This document shows, piece by piece, positions 26,150-32,182 of a stretch of 64,000 nucleotides of DNA. Location: the NCBI RefSeq assembly GCF_003814875.1, contig NZ_RKQF01000001.1, forward strand, positions 10,788,001 to 10,852,000. The letters run 5' to 3'. The notes under the pieces were generated by a model. That model was not told the origin of the DNA. It was given only the letters and a program-made list of their open reading frames with translations, and did not search any database. This DNA comes from Streptomyces sp. Ag109_O5-1 (GTDB taxonomy: Bacteria > Actinomycetota > Actinomycetes > Streptomycetales > Streptomycetaceae). Position 1 is the first letter of the stretch, and each line of letters opens with the position of its first letter. Made by a program: the position numbers and the translations under genes.

Positions 26150-27206
26150 GCAGACCCTCGTCGACCCCGCGAACTGGAGCTGCCCGGCGCCGATCCGCGA
26201 CCAGCCGGTCGTGGTGATGGGCCACGGCGGAGGCGGCGCCCTGTCCGCCGAGCTGATCGAGCAGATCTTCGCCCCCGCCTACGGCAACGCCCTCCTCGCC
26301 GGGATGACCGACTCCGCGGTCCTCCAGCTCGGCGGCGCCAGGCTGGCCCTCTCCACCGACTCCTACGTCGTACGGCCGCTCTTCTTCCCCGGCGGCTGCC
26401 TCGGCGACCTCGCCGTCAACGGCACCGTCAACGACCTCGCGATGAGCGGCGCCCGGCCCGCCTACCTCTCCGCCGCCTTCGTGCTGGAGGAGGGCGTGCA
26501 GCTGTCCGTCGTCGAACGCATCGCCCAGGCCATGGGCGAGGCGGCCGAGACGGCGGGTGTCACCATCGCCACCGGTGACACCAAGGTGGTCGAGGCCGGG
26601 CACGGGGACGGGGTGTACGTCACCACCGCCGGGGTCGGCCTTGTCCCCGAGCGAGTCGACATCCGCCCGCAGCGGGCCCGGCCCGGGGACGCCGTCATCG
26701 TCAGCGGGCCGATCGGCCTGCACGGGGTGGCCGTGCTCAGCGTCCGCGAGGGGCTGGAGTTCGGCGTCGAGATCGCCAGCGACACCGCGTCGCTCGCCGA
26801 CCTGGTGGCGACCATGCTGGACGTCACTCCCGACATCCACGTCCTGCGCGACCCCACCCGGGGCGGTCTGGCCGCCTCGCTCAACGAGATCGCCCGCGCC
26901 TCGGGAACCGGGGTACGGCTGAACGAGCGGGCCATTCCGGTGCCGGACGCGGTCGCGAGCGCCTGCGGTTTCCTCGGGCTCGACCCGCTCTACGTCGCCA
27001 ACGAGGGCCGCCTGGTGGCCTTCGTCCCGCCGACGGAGGCCGACGCCGTGCTCGATGCGATGCGCGCCCATCCGCAGGGGGCGGGCGCGACCCGGATCGG
27101 CGAGTGCGTGACCGAGCACCCCGGCATGGTGGTCGTGGCGACCGGCCTGGGCGGCACCCGGGTCGTCGACCTGCCGCTCGGGGAGCAGCTGCCCCGTATC
27201 TGCTGA
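26142..27206 (+). CDS. hypE: HypE, thiocyanate-forming dehydratase
   Basis: The 354-aa protein most likely starts at TTG 26142, with GAGGAG 8 nt upstream and an 8-bp overlap with hypD. It has the PurM-like fold: MGHGGGGALSAELIEQIF near 22-40, STDSYVVRPLFFPGGCLGDLAVNG near 71-94 and RDPTRGGLAASLNEIA near 238-252. It ends in PRIC, the conserved C-terminal Cys that HypF carbamoylates and HypE dehydrates with ATP to a thiocyanate. It is the last gene of the plus-strand operon; a perfect palindrome follows. Confidence 0.97.
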   Translation: MAEQTLVDPANWSCPAPIRDQPVVVMGHGGGGALSAELIEQIFAPAYGNALLAGMTDSAVLQLGGARLALSTDSYVVRPLFFPGGCLGDLAVNGTVNDLAMSGARPAYLSAAFVLEEGVQLSVVERIAQAMGEAAETAGVTIATGDTKVVEAGHGDGVYVTTAGVGLVPERVDIRPQRARPGDAVIVSGPIGLHGVAVLSVREGLEFGVEIASDTASLADLVATMLDVTPDIHVLRDPTRGGLAASLNEIARASGTGVRLNERAIPVPDAVASACGFLGLDPLYVANEGRLVAFVPPTEADAVLDAMRAHPQGAGATRIGECVTEHPGMVVVATGLGGTRVVDLPLGEQLPRIC

Positions 27207-27237
27207 CGGCAGGCTCCGCTGATGAGATGAGAAGGCG

Positions 27238-27275
27238 ATGACCCCGCCCGTGCCGTACGGCACGGGCGGGGTCAT
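27238..27275. terminator. Perfect 38-nt palindrome between hypE and hypA
   Basis: ATGACCCCGCCCGTGCC, GTAC and GGCACGGGCGGGGTCAT form a fully palindromic 38-mer (17-bp arms). It lies 31 bp after the hypE stop and contains the hypA stop, so it is placed to end both convergent hydrogenase operons. Confidence 0.88.
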
Positions 27276-27610
27276 TCGACCGCGATGATCTCCAGTTCCC
27301 GGCCGCAGCGCAGCTCGGTGGAGGGCCGGTCACAGCGCGGGCACCAGAAGAACGGCGGCATACCCACCGCGAACTCCTCGGCGCACGGACCGCACCAGGC
27401 CCGCGCCGTCACCTGCTCGACCACCAGCCGGGCCCCGGCCAGGGCCGTGCCGTCGCGGGCCATCTCGAAGGCGAAGTCCAGGGCGTCGGGGACGACCCCG
27501 GACAGCTCGCCGACCCGGACGGTCACCGCGGAGACACGGTCCGCGCCGTCCGCCCGGGCCCGTTCGTCGGCCTGCTCCACGATCGCGGTCGCGATCGACA
27601 GTTCGTGCAC
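27272..27610 (-). CDS. hypA: HypA, nickel metallochaperone
   Basis: This 112-aa protein has MHELSIA at the N-terminus, where His2 and the N-terminal amine bind nickel, and a zinc ribbon formed by Cys73, Cys76, Cys90 and Cys93. HypA gives Ni2+ to the large subunit together with HypB. It is the last gene of the structural operon, 7 bp after a small membrane protein gene, and not in the operon with hypB-hypE on the other strand. The placement ties nickel delivery to expression of the enzyme itself. Confidence 0.95.
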   Translation of the reverse strand: MHELSIATAIVEQADERARADGADRVSAVTVRVGELSGVVPDALDFAFEMARDGTALAGARLVVEQVTARAWCGPCAEEFAVGMPPFFWCPRCDRPSTELRCGRELEIIAVE

Positions 27611-27617
27611 GACCCGC

Positions 27618-27794
27618 TCACGGATACCGGTGACCGGCGCGCAGCCCGCCCGCGATGCGCCAGATCTTCATCTCGCGCACCAGGCTGGGGATACCGGTGG
27701 CGAGCAGCGCCAGGGCCAGGGCGCCCACCACGGCGATCTCCGCGGTCAGCACGGTCTGGGCCGCCGTTCCTGTTCTCTTGCGTCGGTCCTTCAT
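27618..27794 (-). CDS. Small single-helix membrane protein in the hydrogenase operon
   Basis: ATG at 27794 gives 58 aa: a basic start (MKDRRKRTGT), one hydrophobic helix at about 13-36 (VLTAEIAVVGALALALLATG) and a tail IPSLVREMKIWRIAGG. The tail resembles those of small one-helix proteins common in streptomycetes (DUF6893-like, my recollection). It sits 7 bp before hypA and 22 bp after another small gene on the same strand. It might anchor or dock the soluble hydrogenase at the membrane, but that is a guess from position and topology only. Confidence 0.65.
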   Translation of the reverse strand: MKDRRKRTGTAAQTVLTAEIAVVGALALALLATGIPSLVREMKIWRIAGGLRAGHRYP

Positions 27795-27816
27795 GTGGGG
27801 AACTCCCTGATCTGTG

Positions 27817-28023
27817 TCATCCGGGCGGGATGTTCGGCATGACGTCCAGAAGGGCGTCGTGGCGCTTCCAGCTGATGTTGGTCGAGCGCCGCGCGTCGGC
27901 GGTGCCGTCCTGGTGGTGACCTGTCTGCTTCTTGTAGGGACCCTCGTTGCCCTGGTGTATGCCGGGCACGTGGGACGGCGTGTCGGGCCGCGCCTGAGGG
28001 CGGCCGACTCGGATGTTGCCCAT
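27817..28023 (-). CDS. Small hydrophilic protein in the hydrogenase operon
   Basis: This 68-aa protein has no hydrophobic segment and is rich in Gly, His, Arg, Asn and Gln (MGNIRVGRPQARPD, then HVPGIHQGNEGPY and RRSTNISWKRH). Its base composition is lower in GC than its neighbours, as often in short conserved actinobacterial proteins. A good GGAG-type site precedes ATG (GAAGGAGAAACCCC). It resembles a group of short conserved streptomycete proteins of unknown function. Several His and Asn residues could bind metal, but no known motif is present. Confidence 0.6.
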   Translation of the reverse strand: MGNIRVGRPQARPDTPSHVPGIHQGNEGPYKKQTGHHQDGTADARRSTNISWKRHDALLDVMPNIPPG

Positions 28024-28084
28024 GGGGTTTCTCCTTCCTGTGGTGCCGTTCTCCGAGGCCGCTCGGCTTCGCTGCCGCTCGGTC

Positions 28085-28681
28085 TCATGACCGCTCGGTG
28101 AGCTCCTCGAAGAAACGCTCGACGGCCGGCCACATCCGGCCGCCGCCGGACAGGCCGCGCCATTCGCGGCGGATCACGGCGAGCATGCGGAAGCAGTCGT
28201 CGATCGGTGTGATCCAGTGGTGGTCCTGACCGTGGACGGTGTTGACCAGCAGCGCCTCCACGTCCGGTGTCATGCCGGCGAGCGGCGGACAGCCGGCGAC
28301 CGCCCGCCGCCAGGCCGCCGCGTCCACCTCCCAGCGCATGGCACCCGCCGGGCTCGGCCCCTCCGCGGTGACCGAGCCGTCGGCGCGCGGTACGAAGAAG
28401 ACCAGCCCGACCGGGACCCCGAGGGCCGCCGTGTCGACCTTCGGGAGGCGGACCCGGCGGGTGGGGACCAGCCGGAGCCGGCCCTCACCCTGCAGGGTCT
28501 CGGCGAACAGCACCGAGCAGGGACGGCAGGCACAGCGGACCTCGGCCTGCCCGGTGTCGTACAGATGCGGATGGTCCTCGGCCACCGGAGCGGCGCACAG
28601 GTCGCACACCTCCGCCCCGGCAGCCGTCTGCAGGTCGGCCGAGGAACGGATGAGGCGGGCCAGGGCCCCTTCGACGCTCAC
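28085..28681 (-). CDS. DUF5947-like hydrogenase-associated zinc-ribbon protein
   Basis: The GTG start overlaps the stop of the NifU-like gene (GTGA at 28678-28681) and gives 198 aa. Near the N-terminus it has Cys26-x2-Cys29, His37 and His39, then Cys50-x-Cys52-x2-Cys55, a likely metal-binding ribbon. The rest is a mixed alpha/beta domain with FVPRADGSVTAEGPSPAGAMRW and EALLVNTVHGQDHHWITPIDDCF near 150-172, with His-His and Cys. I recognise it as the DUF5947 type found beside group 1h hydrogenase genes. The role is unknown; a maturation or electron-transfer adaptor is possible. Confidence 0.75.
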   Translation of the reverse strand: MSVEGALARLIRSSADLQTAAGAEVCDLCAAPVAEDHPHLYDTGQAEVRCACRPCSVLFAETLQGEGRLRLVPTRRVRLPKVDTAALGVPVGLVFFVPRADGSVTAEGPSPAGAMRWEVDAAAWRRAVAGCPPLAGMTPDVEALLVNTVHGQDHHWITPIDDCFRMLAVIRREWRGLSGGGRMWPAVERFFEELTERS

Positions 28682-29250
28682 CGGGCCTCCTGTGACCGGC
28701 GCAGGGAGTCCAGGGGGACGAAGGCGGGCGCCGGGGGCTCGGGCACCGGCTGCACGTCGGCCAGCTCGGGAGCCGCGGCGAGCACCGCCTCCCGGACGAC
28801 GTCGGTCATCTCCGTCGTACCTCCGCCGCACCCGGAACCGCAACCGCCGCCCGTGGCCAGCCGCACCCGGCCCACCTCGCCCTCCACACCGGCCCATTCG
28901 ACGTCGCCGCCGCGCTCGCGCACGGCGGGGCGCAGCCGCTCGACCGCGCGGGCGGCCCGGCACTCGGGGGAGTCGGGATGGATGTCGTGCAGGACCATGA
29001 GGTGGTCGAGGAGCTCGTCGTCGGCGAGCCGCTCGGCCAGCGGTGCGTCGGCGCCGTCGAGGACCCGGGCGAGCGCCTCGCCGTAGACCTCGGTCAGCAG
29101 GCGCACCGCCTCGACGGCCGAGCTGCCGAGCGGGCCCGGGGCGGACTCCAGGCTCTCCAGCAGCGAGTCGAGGCGGGCCAGCCGCGCCTCGACCGCCGGG
29201 CCGTCGAGCCGCCCGATGCCGGCCATCACATCAGCCGTCACATCAGCCAT
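28678..29250 (-). CDS. NifU-like protein with altered cysteine motif
   Basis: The 190-aa protein has an N-terminal helical part (about 1-105) and a C-terminal domain resembling the NifU/Nfu domain (about 106-165: RLRPAVRERGGDVEWAGVE, VRLATGGGCG, MTDVVREAVLAAAPEL). The usual CxxC of Nfu proteins is CGSGC (Cys137 and Cys141, three residues apart) in a Gly-rich loop. NifU-like genes accompany group 1h hydrogenases, where a part in Fe-S cluster supply is assumed. It overlaps the end of hhyL by 8 bp and the DUF5947 gene by 4 bp, so the three are translated as a block. Confidence 0.83.
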   Translation of the reverse strand: MADVTADVMAGIGRLDGPAVEARLARLDSLLESLESAPGPLGSSAVEAVRLLTEVYGEALARVLDGADAPLAERLADDELLDHLMVLHDIHPDSPECRAARAVERLRPAVRERGGDVEWAGVEGEVGRVRLATGGGCGSGCGGGTTEMTDVVREAVLAAAPELADVQPVPEPPAPAFVPLDSLRRSQEAR

Positions 29251-31033
29251 GACTCGCTCCGTAGGTCGGCGAGTGGGTGACGGTCAGCGTCTTGCCCTTG
29301 CCCGTGTACATGTGGACACCGCACGGCAGACAGGGGTCGAAGCTGCGGACCGTACGCATGATGTCGACGCCCTTGAAGTCGTCGGGGCCGTTCTCCTCGA
29401 AGATCGGCTGGCCCATGACGGCGTCCTCGTAGGGGCCGGGCGTGCCGAACTTGTCGCGGGGGCTGGCGTTCCAAGGGGTCGGCGGGTACGGGTGGTAGTT
29501 GGCGATCTTCTTGTCCTTGATCACCAGGTGGTGGGAGAGGACCCCGCGCACGGCCTCGTGGAAGCCGCAGCCGATCGCCTCGTCCGGCACCTCGAAGTCC
29601 TCGAACACCTTGGTGTCGCCGGACCGGACCAGCCCCATCGCCTCGTCCAGGAACTGCAGGGCCATGGCGGCCGCGTAGGCGACGAAGTACGGCCGGGCGC
29701 GGTCCCGTTCGAGGGTGTTGGACCACTTCGGGATCTTCCACTCCAGCGTGGTCTCCGGCAGGCTCTCGCCCTTGGGCAGCGAGATGCGGACGCTGTGGCC
29801 GGTGGCCTTGATGTACGGCGTGTCGACGATGCCGCTCAGCGCGGTCGACCAGAGCCGGGCCAGCGGGCCGCCGCCGGTATCGAGGGCGAGGTGGTCGCCG
29901 GTGCGCTGGTCGAACCAGCGCGGGCTCATCACCCAGCTGTAGTTGCCCTCGAAGTCCCGCTTCTGCGGCACCGGGAGGGTCGTCTGGTTCCACGGGTGCC
30001 GCATGTCGACGGGGTTGCCCAGCGGGTCGTGGGTGACGAACGGGTCCTCGTTGACCCAGTCCTCGTAGAACGAGCTGCCCAGCATGATCCTGAGGCCGAG
30101 GTTGATGTCGACCAGGTTGTTGGTGACCAGCTGGCCGTCGACCACGATGCCCGGGGTGACGTACATGGCCTTGCCCCAGCGGTCCATGTTCTCGTACTTG
30201 TAGTCGACCACCTTCGGGTCCTGCCAGGCGCCCCAACAGCCCAGCAGGATGCGGCGCTTGCCGACCTCCTCGTAGCCGGGCAGCGCCTCGTAGAAGAAGT
30301 CGAAGACGTCGTCGTTCATGGCGACGGCCTTCTTCACGAAGTCGATGACGTGCATCAGCCGGCTGAGGTAGTCGGTGAACGCGGTCGGCGACGGCATGGT
30401 GCCGACACCGCCCGGATAGAGCGTGGAGGGGTGCACATGGCGGCCCTCCATCAGGCAGAACATCTCGCGGGTGGTCCGGGAGACCTTCAGGGCCTCCTTG
30501 TAGACCTCGCCCTCGAAGGGGTTGAAGGCCTTCATGATGTCCGCGATCGTCCGGTAGCCGTGGATGTCACCGCGCGGCGCGGTGGTCTTCTGCGCGCGGG
30601 CCAGGACGCTCGGGTTGGTGGCCTTGACCATCTGCTCGCAGAAGTCCACGAAGACCAGGTTGTCCTGGAAGATCGTGTGGTCGAACATGTACTCGGCCGC
30701 CTCGCCGAGGTTCACGATGTGCTCGGCCAGCGGCGGCGGCTTCACGCCGTACGCCATCTGCTGGGCGTAGTCGGAGCAGGTGGTGTGGTTGTCGCCGCAG
30801 ATGCCGCAGATGCGGGAGGTGATGAACCCGGCGTCGCGCGGGTCCTTCCCCTTCATGAAGACGGAGTAGCCGCGGAAGAGGGAGGAGGTGCTGTGACACT
30901 CCACCACCTCCTTGTTGGCGAAGTCGATCTTCGTGTAGATGCCCAGGTTTCCGATGATCCGGGTGATCGGATCCCAGGACATGTCCACGATCTGCGCGGG
31001 CTTGCGCCCTTTCTGCCGGGCCTCGGTTGTCAT
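29243..31033 (-). CDS. hhyL: Group 1h [NiFe] hydrogenase large subunit
   Basis: The 596-aa protein carries both nickel-binding motifs: RICGICGDNHTTC at residues 74-86 (Cys76, Cys79) and DPCLPCGVH at 566-574 (Cys568, Cys571, His574). The L2 motif with Leu-Pro-Cys-Gly-Val-His and the L1 sequence fit the actinobacterial high-affinity class (group 1h, earlier called group 5). After His574 comes a 22-residue tail that the M52 protease upstream of hypB should cut off. The enzyme oxidises trace H2 from air during carbon starvation or sporulation in streptomycetes. The start at ATG 31033 lies 57 bp after hhyS. Confidence 0.97.
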   Translation of the reverse strand: MTTEARQKGRKPAQIVDMSWDPITRIIGNLGIYTKIDFANKEVVECHSTSSLFRGYSVFMKGKDPRDAGFITSRICGICGDNHTTCSDYAQQMAYGVKPPPLAEHIVNLGEAAEYMFDHTIFQDNLVFVDFCEQMVKATNPSVLARAQKTTAPRGDIHGYRTIADIMKAFNPFEGEVYKEALKVSRTTREMFCLMEGRHVHPSTLYPGGVGTMPSPTAFTDYLSRLMHVIDFVKKAVAMNDDVFDFFYEALPGYEEVGKRRILLGCWGAWQDPKVVDYKYENMDRWGKAMYVTPGIVVDGQLVTNNLVDINLGLRIMLGSSFYEDWVNEDPFVTHDPLGNPVDMRHPWNQTTLPVPQKRDFEGNYSWVMSPRWFDQRTGDHLALDTGGGPLARLWSTALSGIVDTPYIKATGHSVRISLPKGESLPETTLEWKIPKWSNTLERDRARPYFVAYAAAMALQFLDEAMGLVRSGDTKVFEDFEVPDEAIGCGFHEAVRGVLSHHLVIKDKKIANYHPYPPTPWNASPRDKFGTPGPYEDAVMGQPIFEENGPDDFKGVDIMRTVRSFDPCLPCGVHMYTGKGKTLTVTHSPTYGASHG

Positions 31034-31090
31034 CGGTGTTCGCTGACCTTTGCTGTGGGGGGACTTGGGTGGGGGACGACGCGTGGTGTG

Positions 31091-32179
31091 TCAGGGGCGC
31101 CAGCGCGGGGCGTAGCCGCTGGTGAGCTTGCGCTTGTTGTGGCGCCACCTGGGTTCGTGGTTCACCAGCTCGTTGGTGAAGCCGCGCAGCCGGCGGATGA
31201 CCGCGCCGTACGGCTTGATGGCCAGCGAGGAGAGTGTGCCGCCGGGCGGCTCGTCCATGAACGGCATGAACGCGTCGGGGAAGCCGGGCATGGTGCAGCC
31301 GATGCAGATGCCGCCGACGTTCGGGCAGCCGCCGACGCCGGCCATCCAGCCCCGCTTGGGCACGTTGCAGTTCACGACCGGGCCCCAGCAACCGGTCTTC
31401 ACCAGGCACTTGGGTGAGTTGTAGTCGGCCGCGAAGGTCGCCTGCTCGTAGTAGGCGGCGCGGTCGCAGCCCTCGTGCACCGTGCGGCCGAACAGCCACT
31501 GCGGGCGCAGCATGTGGTCCAGCGGGGGCGGGGGCGCGGTGCCCGCGGCGTGGTAGAGCACCCACACCAGGGTCTCCATGAAGTTCTCCGGCTGGACCGG
31601 GCAGCCCGGGATGTTCACCACGGGCAGTCCGCCCTGTGACTTGTACTCCCAGCCCAGGTAGTCCGCGAGGCCCATGGAGCCGGTCGGGTTGCCGGCCATC
31701 GCGTGGATACCGCCGAAGGCGGCGCAGGTGCCGACGGCCACGACCGCCCAGGCCTTGGGCGCGAGTTGGTCGATCCACTGGTTGAGGGTCTGCGGCTGGC
31801 CGGTCTCCGGGTCGTTGCCGAAGGAGGTCCAGTAGCCGTCGCCCTCGATGATGTTCTGGTTCGGGATCGACCCCTCGATGACGAGGATGAACGGCTCCAG
31901 CTCGCCCCGCGCCGCCTTCCGGTAGGGAGCGAGGAAGTCCTCGCCGCCCAGGCTCGGCGACAGCACCTTGTTGACCAGGTTGACCTTGGGGACGCCCGGG
32001 ATCAGACCGAGGACCAGGTCCTCGATGGAGGGCTGGTCGGCGGCCGTCACGGAGACCGTGTCCCCGTCACAGCTCATGCCCTCGGAGATCCAGAGGATGG
32101 TGATCTCGTCGAACCCCTGGTGTTCCCCGGCTCGGCCGGGTTCGCCGCCGACGGCGGTGGTGCCGCTTGTGGTGCTCAT
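31091..32179 (-). CDS. hhyS: Group 1h [NiFe] hydrogenase small subunit
   Basis: The 362-aa protein holds the Fe-S relay. The proximal-cluster loop reads SEGMSCDGD (Cys37, Asp40): Asp stands where standard hydrogenases have the second Cys, matching the three-Cys one-Asp proximal cluster known from the Ralstonia actinobacterial-type enzyme. Later ligands lie in VVAVGTCAAFGG, NIPGCPVQP, HEGCDRAAYY and CLVKTGCWGPVVNC, then GGCPNVGGICIGCTMPGFPD. There is no twin-arginine signal and no C-terminal membrane helix, so the enzyme stays inside the cell unless a partner anchors it. It starts 3 bp after the repeat-protein gene. Confidence 0.97.
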   Translation of the reverse strand: MSTTSGTTAVGGEPGRAGEHQGFDEITILWISEGMSCDGDTVSVTAADQPSIEDLVLGLIPGVPKVNLVNKVLSPSLGGEDFLAPYRKAARGELEPFILVIEGSIPNQNIIEGDGYWTSFGNDPETGQPQTLNQWIDQLAPKAWAVVAVGTCAAFGGIHAMAGNPTGSMGLADYLGWEYKSQGGLPVVNIPGCPVQPENFMETLVWVLYHAAGTAPPPPLDHMLRPQWLFGRTVHEGCDRAAYYEQATFAADYNSPKCLVKTGCWGPVVNCNVPKRGWMAGVGGCPNVGGICIGCTMPGFPDAFMPFMDEPPGGTLSSLAIKPYGAVIRRLRGFTNELVNHEPRWRHNKRKLTSGYAPRWRP

Positions 32180-32182
32180 ACG

